From Seminavis robusta (Eukaryota > Bacillariophyta > Bacillariophyceae > Naviculales > Naviculaceae), in the NCBI GenBank assembly GCA_903772945.1, contig CAICTM010000073.1, forward strand, positions 1-64,000: DNA of 64,000 bases, in the 5' to 3' direction. Below, in pieces: positions 1-12,100 of this stretch (the first letter of the stretch is position 1; each line of letters starts with the position of its first letter). The notes below the pieces were generated by a model. The model was given only the letters and a program-made list of their open reading frames with translations, was not told where the DNA came from and did no database searches. Position numbers and translations under genes: made by a program.

Positions 1-13
1 AAAATATTGTAGT

Positions 14-2215
14 TTAGGAGAGATGTAAGCGATCTGTGAGTGTTGGGGCATCACCCATTGGTCGGCGTGTGAGAGTGGTAGGATTGATCCGTCGGTGAAT
101 GACTGCGGATCGATTACCGTATTGGTGGTTAGTTAATAGGCGATTAGTAATTGTGGCAGTGAACGGATGGCACAGCAGCAACTCGGTGATGGGAGCAGGG
201 GGATTTGCTGGGGACCAGCCTTGGAGGATGTTTACTTCGGTGGGTGTGGCATCATCAGAGGCAACGGACATGGAATCATCAGCAAGCGCAGAGAAGGGAT
301 TGGATGAGAGGCCAGAGGCAAAGGATGCATTAGCAGGGTGTGGCCCAGTGGATACTTCTGTGGGGGTAGAGGCATGTTTGGCGGTAGTGGGGGACTTCTT
401 CTGTGGAGCTTTGGTAGTGGCAGCTTGGGTGGCATCTTTGGTAGTGACAGCAGGGGTGTTGGCAGTAGGCTTGCTATCATGGAAGCTGGTGCTGGTGGAT
501 GAGGAGGATGAGGAAGAAGAGGAGCTGTTGCTGCTTGTGGACTCACTTGCGGCGGCGGCGCTTGGGTCTGCGCGGAGTGAGTCTGGTTGGGCTCCTATTC
601 CGTGGCTCTCTTGGCTGGAGGATGGAGCGGTTGTTGTTGTGGTTGTTGTTGCCGAGGCTTTGGAGGAAGGGATCGGTGGTGTTGGAGCTCGCGGTGGGGT
701 TTGACGACGCTTGGCACGGTTCCTCTTGGTTTTGGTTTTGGCCATGGTTGCAGGCTGGAGGCGTTGAAGTGGGGAAGAAAGATTCGGTAGTTGAGAAATT
801 CCAGGGTTGTTGGGATTGTGGGTTGGTTGGTGGTTGTAGAGTGAAGTTCTCGGAGAGGAGTTGGATGGGGAGGTTATTGGGGCGGGTTGGTGATGTTGCG
901 TTATTGGGCCGGGTTGGTGATGTTGCGTGAAGGTAGCCAGTTCTTTCAGGTGATGTGGTTCGCGTGGAACAGGAGGAGATGGATGACAGTAGTTCCATGG
1001 AACGGATGGAGTGTTCTGGGAGACAGCGTGGGTTGCGGTAGCGAAAGACGTGGGTGGTGGTGGGGGTGTCAGGGACGAGAAGCGAGGTTTCGCTGGGAGG
1101 GGCTTCTTGTTGTTGACGATGGGCAATTGGTTTCGATGGAGGTTGCAGGGAGGCGGCAGTAGGAGTGATGGTGTAGAAGGCATCATCTGGCTTGGGTCTC
1201 GTGCGCGGGACGTATTGGGTAGAAGCGTACAGGAGGCGTCGGTGATGGGTGTCAATGTGGGATGAACTGGGTGAAGTGGTGATGGTGTCAGTCTGCCGGG
1301 GAAGTGGTTGACACTGTTCTTCGGTGGGAGGAAGGGAAGCGGCATGGCAAAGGGTGGCTGTGCTAACGGCGTCATGGTGGTGAGGAGCGGCAGGATTGGT
1401 CCGAGAAGCGGCATCATGGTGTTGCATAGTACGGATGATCGAGTGGGGAAAGAAGGATTGTGCTGGAAGCAGCATTTGTGGGTGTGTGTTTCGTGGTGGA
1501 GGATGTCGATTTTATGGAGATCGGAGTGGTTGTCAGGTTGGTGGTGGTGGTAATTGGCCGTTGAATCTGGAGGCGATTCGATGGTTGAGGAATACTTAGG
1601 TAGAGAGGGGTCGACCGCATGGGTTTCAGTTGTTTTAGTGAGTCGTGAGGTGTTAGGCTTGTTCTGCGGAATATGTGGGAGACGTCGAGGAGTTAAGGGG
1701 TGTCGGGCGGATGCGTTGGCGAGAGGAATTGTGCAAGATCGAGGAGTATGGGGATCGGTCCCGCGGAACGGCAGCTGGTATGTGGAAGGCTTATGAGGGG
1801 GCCACTGGTCGTGGGGAGGCGTAAGAGGGGAGTACCAGTCGTTCCGTGTGTTGCACGACTGAATGATGGCGGAAGAGAGGAAAGAACGTGGTATTGGGAA
1901 TGGTAGTGGCGGTGACAATGAGCGTTGGTGGAGGACGGCAGCGGTGGGTTGAGTGCTGTAGAGTGTGTGTGTGGTGACCGGAATGTTGATATTGATAGGA
2001 AGGATTGTCGGTTGGGTCTCATGGGAGGATGGAGGAAGGAAGGTGTGAAGAAGAGACGGCGGGTACAAAAGGGTGACCATGGCGGCAGTGTCGTGGCTGT
2101 AGGACCAGTTCAAGGGATGCCGAAGTAGGTCTGGGGGTGGGGAAGAGCATCCAATGTCCCACCATGGCGGTGGGGGTGGTCTATAGAGGTAGCCAACGGT
2201 AACATGCAATATCAT
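14..2215 (-). CDS. Pro/Ser/Thr-rich ORF, possibly a retroelement gag-like ORF
   Basis: This is a 733-codon open frame beginning with ATG at 2215 and ending with TAA at 14-16. I do not recognise it as a known family. The first two thirds are rich in Pro, His, Ser and Thr and look low-complexity. A second ATG at 745 opens a 243-residue part that starts with a very basic stretch (MAKTKTKRNRAKRRQ), followed by Thr and Ser homopolymer runs and then the phrase SNPFSALADDS. That phrase resembles the junction before the conserved part of some gag-like or retroelement ORF1 proteins; this is my inference. Other frames here are also long and open because the strand is strongly G-over-C skewed, so length alone is weak evidence. 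The smaller ORF 745..14 is the likelier real product. No reverse transcriptase is visible in the window. Confidence 0.3.
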   Translation of the reverse strand: MILHVTVGYLYRPPPPPWWDIGCSSPPPDLLRHPLNWSYSHDTAAMVTLLYPPSLLHTFLPPSSHETQPTILPININIPVTTHTLYSTQPTAAVLHQRSLSPPLPFPIPRSFLSSAIIQSCNTRNDWYSPLTPPHDQWPPHKPSTYQLPFRGTDPHTPRSCTIPLANASARHPLTPRRLPHIPQNKPNTSRLTKTTETHAVDPSLPKYSSTIESPPDSTANYHHHQPDNHSDLHKIDILHHETHTHKCCFQHNPSFPTRSSVLCNTMMPLLGPILPLLTTMTPLAQPPFAMPLPFLPPKNSVNHFPGRLTPSPLHPVHPTLTPITDASCTLLPNTSRARDPSQMMPSTPSLLLPPPCNLHRNQLPIVNNKKPLPAKPRFSSLTPPPPPTSFATATHAVSQNTPSVPWNYCHPSPPVPREPHHLKELATFTQHHQPGPITQHHQPAPITSPSNSSPRTSLYNHQPTHNPNNPGISQLPNLSSPLQRLQPATMAKTKTKRNRAKRRQTPPRAPTPPIPSSKASATTTTTTTAPSSSQESHGIGAQPDSLRADPSAAAASESTSSNSSSSSSSSSSTSTSFHDSKPTANTPAVTTKDATQAATTKAPQKKSPTTAKHASTPTEVSTGPHPANASFASGLSSNPFSALADDSMSVASDDATPTEVNILQGWSPANPPAPITELLLCHPFTATITNRLLTNHQYGNRSAVIHRRINPTTLTRRPMGDAPTLTDRLHLS

Positions 2216-2708
2216 CTTGAAGGATCAGATCTCGGAGTGAGAATTGAGAATAAATAAATAAATTTTACCTGGAATGTCTCTCATAGGGATGGTTAAGGAT
2301 AAAGGGGGCTAAATGAGGCTAAAGAAAGGGGGACACATGTATGTAAGGTGTACCTTCAATCAATCAACCTTTTGTAGTGGGACAACGTCTACAAAGTGTA
2401 GCTTTAAAGCTGCTTAAGCCTGGGAGGAGTTAGCCCCCCTTGAGCCTTAACCATGTCTTCTTTCCCCTTCTTTCTACAAGCCCGATCACGGCATCACATA
2501 TGACAGCATCACGGCTTTCCATGGGACTATAGCTAGCTGTAGAGATGTTCATGCATGTCCATAATAGCAAGGCCGTGATTTTATAGTATTGTCAGCAAAT
2601 AAGCAATCGAATCGACCTGGTAAAGCCTGAATTCTAACCAGTGCCATGGATGGCCATCAGTGAGTTTTGTATCTTGGTACGGTATACGACGACGACCGAT
2701 CGAATGGC
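2216..2708. other. Intergenic, no gene seen
   Basis: No gene is supported here. The stretch holds the divergent 5' flanks of the 14-2215 frame and of the LRR gene starting at 2709. An ATG at 2646 is in frame with the LRR gene but is closed by TGA at 2661-2663, so it cannot be the start. Confidence 0.5.
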
Positions 2709-5700
2709 ATGATGTCTGACTCGGGAGGGGATAAGCACCATGATAATGATGCCATTGGGTCTTCTAGTAGACAACAGTCCTCTCCAATGCCAACCAGGTC
2801 AGGTCCTGCTGTCACTGTGGGAGCCGAATCCTGCAGGAGTGATGCCCATGTCAGTACGGACACTGCGAGATTGCAAAAAGAGCGTGAGAAAATGAAGCCA
2901 TGCACCATCCGTACTAATAGAGAGACCGAGCAAAGCATGCCCACAGATCCAGCGCCTTTGGCAGAACCTAGATCGTTTGCTGCCGCTGGACAAAGAAAGC
3001 AGGGAATGACCAGGGGAAGATCACAGAGTCCCAAGCGAAGCACACGGGAAAACTCCAGAATGAAGCTGTCACAGCGGGGTAACTTAGGCGAACGTCCCTC
3101 GTTGATTCGAACTGCATCAGAACCTCGTGCTTTAGCAGCAAATGGCACTGTTTCTCAAGTGGAAGAACCTGATATTGCAACAGCAACCAAGTGCTTGAAT
3201 AGGGGCCAAACCAGCGCAACAACACTCGGAAACAATTGCGACAAAGCAACCACATCGACGGATAATTTGGAGACAACGAGGGAGAATGCACGAGCAAAGA
3301 GTCCAAAAAGAAACCAATCTAACTTCCCATTAAACGGATTTCGTAAAGCCAAATCCATTGATACGATATCATCATCACCATCACCAAGAACGAGAGGGCC
3401 CACTCTGATGAGGAGCCATTCACCCAAATCACAACGACGTGGGCTACGACGTGACAGATCGGTCCATTCTCCTGTGATAGTCGCATCCTCGTCATGGAAA
3501 CAAACTGATGACAAGAGAGCTAGGATGTCCCCCAGGCCCAACCGATCACCGACGTCAAGACGCGGACTGCGCCATTCGAGGTCTTTAGATGGTTCCCCCT
3601 TTTCTCGCTCCCGATCGCCACTCAACCATCGATCGGCTACCATTGGCACGAAACTTCCGGGTGCAGTGGCATCGCAAGACAAGCAACAACAAAAGAAGAC
3701 GAAACGGGGAGTATCCACAGGCGAAATTCAAGAAGATGTCGTCCCCAATTCGGAACCTTCCACGGGGTTGATCAACAGCAGAGAAGTCCTTCCGGGGGCA
3801 ACGTCCGTCGGAGATGTATCTCCACAACCACAACAATCATCATCAAAGCAAGCGTCCAGGTCCCCCGTGAGTGCCAAGTCGCAGCAGCGTGGCCTTTCCA
3901 AAGGCTCCAAAAAACAATCTGCTCGCAATCATGGAAGGTCTACCGATGGTGAAGAGAAAGCAGCAGACACATTTGAAGATGAGGCGGAAGTCTGTCCAGA
4001 AATTGGAGAGGAAATTGAAGACTACCTAGAGGTTCGCGATGAGAGTGAAGCCTCTCTAGAGGATCAATCTACCGGCCTTGACTCGAATACCAGCGGTCAT
4101 GACAGCAGCATTAGTGACCATGACCGTGAGAGAGAGCCGCTATTGACCGCCCAAGTGGAACCACAGCAACGAGACAGTAAAAGCTCGGAGCTACAGCCTC
4201 TCACGCCTGAAGGAGTTCTGGTGGAAGCCACACTGGTAGAGGAACCACCGCATGACGAGGAAAGCCAGCATGCAGCAGTCGTGGTGCAAGCTCACGCCGC
4301 CAGTCTAGCTGATTTGTTGCAGAACAAGAGAATGCAATGCTTCATTCTGGGCTTGGTGCTGTTGACATCCATAATGTTCATTTCAATGTATCTGATCCTG
4401 TCATCCCAATTGCAAAGCAACAATCCAGTGCCCACTCCGCCCTCTCCACCTACAAGTGATGACTCCACACCAATAGCAACGCAACCGCCATCCCCTGCTA
4501 TGCATACTGGAAACATCTTTGACAACACTAATAATACTCCCAAGCCATCCGCACCCACTGCATCCCCAACCAGTGCTGCGGCAACCGAAGGACCTACTTT
4601 ACCAGACACGCTCCTCTTGACGTTCTCGGACGATAGCTTGCCCCAAGCGAAAGCTTTCAACTGGCTGAACAACCACCCAGACAAGGATTTCCTGCCCAAG
4701 TGGCAGTATTATGAGCTGTTTGCTCTCGCAACATTTTACTACTCATTTGGAAATGGAGAGGAATGGCCAGATGCCTACAAGCAATCTGCCTCAAACTTCT
4801 TGAATTACTCTGTGCCAGCGTGTGATTGGGGTGACCTTCAATGCCACGCCAATGAGAGCATCAAGGTGCTCAAGTATGCTGGCCCGACAGAAGTGAATCG
4901 ACAAGGATCAGAACGATTGACTGGAACAGTCCCTACTGAAATTTCCTTCCTTTCGAATCTGGAAACTCTTGATCTTCGTTTTCCCGGGGTGGAGATTGAA
5001 GGGATGCTCCCAACCACCTTGGCCACGCTGCCCAATCTCTGGGAGCTGAGGATTGAAGATTTCACTGGGGATTTGCCTTCCACTGTGCTTGGTTCAATGC
5101 AACAACTAAGAACCCTTGACTTGAAATCAGACCCCCCTTTTACAATTACAACAGAGCTATTACAGCTACCATACTTGATTCACCTACAATTAACTTCACT
5201 GAAAGGCACAATTCCAACAGAGCTGGGATTGATGACTTCTCTGACCTCTTGCGAATTAATATGGGGTCTTGAAGGGTTTCTGCCCACCGAACTTGGCCAA
5301 CTCTCACTTCTGGAGAAGCTTGCGCTGTATGGCAATCGACTAACTGGGTCTCTTCCATCAGAATTTGGAGAGCTCACCGCAGTAACCCACTTTGATGTAT
5401 CTGATAGCAAGCTCACTGGATCCATTCCTGAAGCTTTTTGGAGGGTAACAAACATGGTCGTCTTGGACCTCTCCGGCAACATGCTCACATCCAGCATCCC
5501 AGCAGACGCTTGGAAGCTTACGAATATAAAGGACTTGCGGCTCAACCACAACTATCTCAATGGAACAATATCGTCAGAGATAAGCAACCTTGCAGAAATG
5601 CATACCTTGGCACTCAACTCAAACCAGTTGTCAGGTTTCATTCCATCAGAGCTGGGACTGGTGCCAATCGTTCATGATCTCTCCCTTCAATTCAACCAGC

Positions 5701-6874
5701 TCTCTGGTGTTCTCCCCACTGAACTAGGCCTTCTTGGACACATCTTCCGGGGCCCCGATGCAGGAATCGAGACTTTGGACATTTCCTACAACAGCATCAG
5801 TGGTCCAATTCCCAGCGAGCTAGGGGTGCTGAAATTTGCTCAGAAACTGGATCTTTCACAGAACCAGATCACGGGAACGATTCCAACAGAGTTGGGTCTT
5901 CTGTATGCTTTGGGTGGTTCATTGTATTCGTTCGACGGGCTGGGTCTCTATCTTGGTGGGAATCAAATCACAGGAAGCGTTCCTAGCAGTCTTTGTGCTC
6001 TGACAGTGAGCTTCGGAGTGTATCTCGAGATTGATTGTGACATGGGTTGCCCCGATGACTGTACTTGTAATTGTTTTGTTCAACTCATCGCCGTAACTCC
6101 CGGCCCGAGCAACGAGCAAACGTTGGTTGGTGACCAACTGGAGGGCTCAACCAGCGATGGATCAAACCAAACTATTCCCGACAAAGACACATTGCTGGAG
6201 GCTATCGATGAGTGGATCTCAAATCGCACATCGCCCTATGGTCCAATTGGTGATTGGGATGTTTCCAGGATTAACAATTTCGATTTCTTGTTTGCTGGCA
6301 GGGAAGATTTCAATGACAACATCAACGGATGGGTCACTTCGCAAACTACATCCTTGGTGTCTACATTTGAAGGAGCCCAAAGCTTTGACCAACCACTGGA
6401 TTCGTGGGATGTCAGCACAGTGGAGGATTTCAGAAGAGCCTTTAGGGCGGCCTTTGCTTTCAATCACCCTTTGGCGGCTTGGGATGTATCAAGTGCTACA
6501 TCCATGCAAGAAATGTTCCAGTTGGCCAAAGGTTTCAACCAAGATATCTCAATGTGGAACGTCAGCACAGTGCAGTCTTTCAACAGCATGTAAGTGACCC
6601 TGCACGCCCTTTTGCCTAGGCAATCCTTTGTTCTTTGTGAAGGAACTGATGAGTCCTGTGCTATTGAATGGACTTAAAACGTCTTTACAGGTTTGAGAAT
6701 GCAACTAGCTTCAACCAGGACCTATGTGGGTGGAACAATAATGTGATGAATCCAGTTGCCAACTTTTCTACTGCATTCATTGCAAGTGGTTGTAAGGTGA
6801 ATGATACTGATCCTTATCTTGTTCAAGGCAGCACTTGGAGCCCAATATGCTACCATTGCATAGCGCAGGTTTAG
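2709..6874 (+). CDS. Type II membrane LRR protein with C-terminal DUF285 (BspA-type) repeats
   Basis: Two exons, 2709-6589 and 6691-6874, joined across a 101-nt GTAAGT...CAG intron, give about 1354 residues. The first ATG after the in-frame TGA at 2661 is at 2709. Residues 1-540 are predicted disordered: basic and Ser-rich with repeated RGLR/RSRS phrases, then acidic. One membrane segment follows at about 542-566 (MQCFILGLVLL...). Outside it lie a Cys-containing cap (CDWGDLQC), roughly 12-14 plant-type LRRs with LTGxIPxELG phrases at about 737-1100, a Cys cluster, and DUF285 repeats (NWDVSxVxxF, FNQ) from about 1164 to the end. The second exon completes the last DUF285 repeat, which confirms the splice. 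With a long N-terminal tail and no signal peptide, the C-terminal LRR side is inferred to face outside. A role in surface recognition or adhesion is inference. It is paralogous to the gene at 9149. Confidence 0.88.
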
Positions 6875-7599
6875 AAGGTGATGGTGCCTGACAAAGGGGG
6901 CATTCGTGTTGGTCTTGTCGGCCGTTTATGCTTGGGTCACATGTTCCTCAGCCAACGGTCACTGGTTGGGACACTGGTACGGTATCTTTCCCTTTCAGCA
7001 GTGCTGAGCATGAAGTGCCATTGTGTTCCCCGCGGCCCTGGCACAGGAATGAGCTTCGTTGTTGCATTGATCAAGCAACTATGCAACAAACTGACGCAAA
7101 GCAACTGGACCACGCACGACGGAAGCGTTATGGAAATAATCTCAGCATTTTCTCCGAATTGTCCCATCCTAATCCACAGTTTTCACTGGTCGCCAAAATT
7201 TTGTGGTGGCTGCTACGTTATCATCACTCCAAGTGATGATTGTGCAATTACGAGTAAGCTGGGCTCGATTGGGTCCGTGACGACAACTCCAGTCTACGTT
7301 TGGCTACGAACTCTACACGAGGAGAAGTTTTGCCGGAAGCTAGTGACCATGGAGTGGCTTAACGAACAGCTGGTGATGAACAACGTGTCCGTCGAGTAGG
7401 TAATCGTCATCGCGCTATCTACAGCTCTTTGTTGGGCCCACCATGGGAGTGCACGGACGCCGTAAAGGACAGAGCTTAGCAGCTAACCCCGCCCTCGAGA
7501 AGACGACAAGCATTCGTTGTTGTTGTCACAAAGATTAGTAGTTGTTATTTTTGTCTACTGCGCCGAGGGCTTCAAGCATTCGTTTCAGAATGGTTGCTT

Positions 7600-8170
7600 C
7601 TTCGTGGCTATAGCTAGCACAGGATCACCATAGAAAGAAGTTTGCTCGTTGTTAAAACTATCCTAGGTCCACTTTACGCCATCGTGGACCCACGCCACGA
7701 CGAAATTGCGGGCACCGTCCACCTTGTCTCACGAGCAACAGGAGGGCAGAGCTTCTTAAGGGCGATGTCAGCACGGACGAAAAAAGTCCTTGTTTTTCGG
7801 TGAGCTTACCTTGATAGGCCTTGAAAGACGGGTCTAAATAATAGAGTCGGGAAGCCATCTTTGGAAAACTTGAATTTACTGCTCATTTCTCACTTTTCAC
7901 TCCAACCTGCGTGCAGCCATCGATCAAGCAGACTTCGATCAATGAGCTCTTCGTCCATGCGAAGGCCATGGCAAATTGCACAGCTGTCATAATATATTCA
8001 TGCAGCTCTCCCTATTCATGCATGCGCAGGCTAGGAGAGACTGAAGCATTGTGCAGTAGACATGTCTTCTAACACTGGATCTTGGGGAGGATCGTCCTCC
8101 TCCTCTGTGAGGATAGTAGCACAGGGAAACCATAGAAAGAAGTTTGTTCGTTGGTAAAACTGTCCTGCCT
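7600..8170. repeat. Decayed duplication of the 5' flank of the downstream LRR gene
   Basis: Two blocks recur in the same order upstream of the LRR gene at 9149. Block one is at about 7610-7670 and again at about 8110-8170 (shared CCATAGAAAGAAGTTTG). Block two is at about 7960-8080 and again at about 9030-9165 (shared GAAGGCCATGGCAAAT, ATTCATGCATGC, TAGGAGAGACTGAAG). The left copy of block two even keeps the start of the gene, ATGTCTTCTAACACTG at 8062, then diverges. This is directly visible as sequence similarity; that it arose by tandem segmental duplication is inferred. Confidence 0.75.
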
Positions 8171-8575
8171 ACTCCCTCCTCAACCCACACCAGGACGCAA
8201 AGCCAGACCCTTCGGCCCCTGTAATGCTCCTCAATTTCTCACCACCCGATCGCACAGAACCTAGCCCTTTAGAAGCCTGGCCCTGGCTGGCTTGGGTAGT
8301 CTAGATAATCTACCAACTCTAACAAAACCCAGGTTGTCCTCCCAACTGCCAACCGTCCCACCGTCCCACCTTCTCTCGGTGCTACTGCAGAACAGAGCTT
8401 CTTTTACCTCGGCAGTCTTGCTGCCAGAGCCCTCAACCCCTTTAATTGTTTTTCCTGCTATGGTGGTCCCTGCAGGTATAAGGGTAGGGTTAGAATACAA
8501 ATAAGTCAGCAAAACTAAATAAGTATCCTAGGATGGTGCTTTTAAACCAGCTAAAGCTATTTACATGCATTCTAG

Positions 8576-8800
8576 TAAGGGGATCTGCTTCTACCACGAA
8601 AAACTCTAAAGCTAGAAAAAGCTATATAACTAGTATTCTAGCTAGCTTGGGGTATCTGCTTCTAGCTTGCTATGGGAATCTGCTTCTAGCTAGTGGATCT
8701 GCTTCTAGCTATTTAAGCGCAAGTTAAGCACTAGCTAAGCACTACAGGTATCTGCTTCTAGCTATCTAGCTAATAGGGGTATCTGCTTCTCGTTCTGCCG
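8576..8800 (+). repeat. Interspersed short repeat (ATCTGCTTCTAGCT)
   Basis: The motif ATCTGCTTCTAGCT or a close variant occurs about six times between 8580 and 8795 with irregular spacing, mixed with GCTAGCTAG-type tetranucleotide runs. It is non-coding and AT-rich and lies about 350 bp upstream of the LRR gene at 9149. Confidence 0.7.
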
Positions 8801-9148
8801 AGGTTACACAGCTCCGCTGGCTTAAATTAATTATGATTTAGGGGCAATGTTACCTGAGAGCCTGAGAGAATTACAGTCATTTGGTTCATTTGGTTTTGTA
8901 CACTGATACCAATAAGTCTTTGAGATTGACACAATCATAGAGTCATCCACGCTCTTGAAGTGACTGCATCGGCTCACTTTTTCCGTCAGATTTTCGTAAG
9001 CAGACTCCATTCGTCTTCCATGCCCAACTTGAAGGCCATGGCAAATGGCACAGCTGTCATATTCATGCAACTCTGGATCCCTATTCATGCATGCCCTGGA
9101 TAGGAGAGACTGAAGTAGTGTGCAGTACACAGTCTACTACAGCACACC

Positions 9149-12100
9149 ATGTCTTCTAACACTGATAACGACGAAAGCCACAGAAGAGCGGAAGAAGAGG
9201 AAACCGTTGCTTGTAGAAGTGAGCAACAATCCCGTAGATCTTGTACAGCTGCCGTTGCTGATGCTGATGCCGATGCCGAGGCTCCCAGACCACGAGCTTC
9301 CATCAATAATAGGACAAGAAGATCTCGAAGACGCCCCAGTATCCCCAGCAACACCCACAGGCGTGCCAGTAGTCGTGTACAGCCACAGCCAAAAGATACA
9401 GCATCATCCCTGAGCACCCAATCTGCCAACTTAGACGTATCAGGAGCTGTGGAAGCTACCAGTACCAACAGCACCAGCACGATGCCGTTGGCCAAGGGCA
9501 ACCGAAGCAGGGCCCCGGTACCGTTGAAAGAGCAAAAGTTGCAAAACCCAGCAGCCACCTCACAAATTGGGGCTCTTGCTGAGAATAGAAACAGATCCAC
9601 GGGAAAACAAAAAGTTAAGCGTGGCCTGTCGCGGGAAGAGGACAATCCAGCTGCCACCAATACCGGTAGTGCGGGCTCATCCACCGGTAGGGGCGGGTCC
9701 AGACGTTCTAGTGAATTGAGTCAAGGTGCCAGGGCCAGACGAGGCTTATCATCATCGAGTGGGGATTCGTCCAAAAAAGGTCTGGGCAGAAGGTCCAGCT
9801 CCAGAGACAGTGCCGCATCAGGGACGCCTGATTCCAAATCAGGACTGAGCAGGAGATCTCGTTCCAGAGATAGTGTCACGATAAGCTCCCCTGGAGCCGA
9901 GACCACCACTGGACTTGATATGTCCAAAGGACTACGAAGGAGATCACGTCTCAGAGATAGTATTACCACCGACTCGGAAGATCCGTCTACAACGAGGCGT
10001 AGTTCTCGTGCTCCCAGTCACCGAGGTTTGGCGAAAAGTTCGGCGCCGCGGGATGATGTCAACACAAAGACTTACCGTCCTTCATCATCACGCTCCTCCA
10101 GGAGTTCCAATCTGACGAGAACAGGAGGGGCTGCTGTGGGACTCCCCGTCAATGACAGCAGGAGCAACGAGCACTCTTTAGCGTCCAACTCGGATCTACC
10201 ATCATTTAGTGACAGCTCTACCGGTAGCAACAATAACAGCAACAACAGCGAATTGGATCATTCCGAAACAGAATCCGTGCATTCCCAACACCATCGCGAT
10301 ATCCATCTAGGCCAGCAGGGGAACCAAGATGCTTCTATTCCTAATAACACCAATACTGATCCCAATTCTTCCAGCGATGATGGCCATATCATTCAGGATG
10401 CTCAGCTTGTCCCAGATGCAGTCCTGGCAGTGGCATCCCTCGTGGAGGAGCCAAGCAGCAGCCACAATGAAGAAAACAGCAACTCGTTTGTGGACGAGGA
10501 AAATCAAGCACAACCGCTTTTGGTAGAAGCACAAAAAGCAGGAGTGGCAGATTTCCTGCAGAACCACAGAATGCAATGCTTTATATTCATTTTGGCCTTG
10601 GTGATTGTCGCAATCGTGTTGCTGGCACAGCTTGCTTTTTCAACAATGCTGGGAGGTAATTCTGATGACGGGGACTCAACCAAAAGTAGCACCCCTGCTC
10701 CAGAGATTATTGTTGTTGCTCCCACCAACACAACAGCACCAAGTGCGACGGGGAACATTTTTGATCATTCAACCCCTGTGCCATTGCCAGTACCAACCAC
10801 GAATCTAACATTCCCTGCGGACCTTCCCCAGTTTACAATCATTGCAATCACCATCGTTGGTTCCCCACAGGCAAAAGCCGACGCTTGGGTTGAGAATCAC
10901 CCAGATTACGAGAGTTTAGAAGAGTGGCAGAAATTTGAACTTTTTGCCTCGATCACCCTTTTGTACTCATTCAGCAACTGGCAAGGACCATCCCAAGAAA
11001 CTTCAGCAAACTTTGAAATCCTGAACTACAGTACACCAATTTGTGAATGGGAGGTTCTGCAGTGTCTCAGCAATGGGCGAATCAAGAGTATTGAGTATGA
11101 TCCTGGTAGCCAGCAAGAATCCTTGAGCGGGGCTCTTCCAATCGAATTGCAACTTTTGGAAGACTTGGAAAGTATTTCCATTGGGGCACTCAGTGGCACA
11201 ATCCCATCAGAGCTTGGCCTTTTTTCATCTCTAGAGGCTCTTAGTCTCGGTCAAGACCTTTCAGGTCAGATTCCTACAGAATTGGGGCAGCTGTCCAAGC
11301 TACAAAGACTTGAGCTCTACGGGATGGAGATATCTGGAGATATTCCATCCGAGCTTGGTTTGCTTTCCCAGTTGACTTTACTCAGGCTGCATGAGAGCAA
11401 TCTCTCAGGGACAGTTCCCTCTAGTATTTGTGATCTTCCTGGACAGCTTACCCTTGAAATTGATTGCAGCAACCTAGATTGCCCACCGGCTGATTGTGAC
11501 TGTGTGTGCATCCAAGAGACCACAAACGCTACCAATTTACCAAGTCAGCATCCCATCAGCTTGCCCAGCACAGTTCCTTCAACTGTACCCTCAATCAGCC
11601 CTTCAGAGTCACCCAGCATTCCATCCAGCCAGAAACCCAATTTACCAAGTCAGCATCCCAGTAGCTTGCCCAGCACAATTCCTTCAACTGTACCCTCAAT
11701 CCGCCCCACAGAATCACCCAGCATTCCATCCAGCCAGAAACCCGGAAGCATTGATGCAATCCCTGACAGGGCAGCATTGGATGCAGCCATTGAAGAGTGG
11801 ATCTCAAATGGTACATCACCCCATGGGCAAATTGGGAACTGGGATGTTTCTAGGATCGGCAATTTTGACAAACTGTTTAGTCAGAAGGAAAGTTTTGATG
11901 ACGACATTAACCGATGGTCGACGACTCAAGTTACTTCCATGGCTTATACATTTGAGTATTCTAGCTTCAATCAACCCTTGGATGCTTGGGATGTGAGCAA
12001 GGTTACAACTCTGCAGGGTGTCTTCCGAGGTGCAAAACAGTTCAACCAGCCCTTGACGTCTTGGGATGTGAGCAGAGTTGTTTCACTCGGTGGTGCCTTT

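Noticed and set aside
99-704. 201-codon + frame with acidic and Val-rich text
   Set aside because: It is the antisense of Ser/Thr homopolymer runs in the minus-strand frame; composition is an echo of the skew and no domain is seen.
543-1475. 310-codon minus frame overlapping the 733-codon frame
   Set aside because: Same strand, different frame, low-complexity His/Pro/Ser text. It is open because the region is short of stop codons.
6878-7399. 173-codon + frame after the first LRR gene
   Set aside because: No domain, no paralogue in the neighbour's 3' flank and biased composition; likely a chance frame.
8062-8157. Short ORF starting at the copied ATG of the LRR gene
   Set aside because: The ATG belongs to a duplicated relic, and the rest is unrelated flank sequence.
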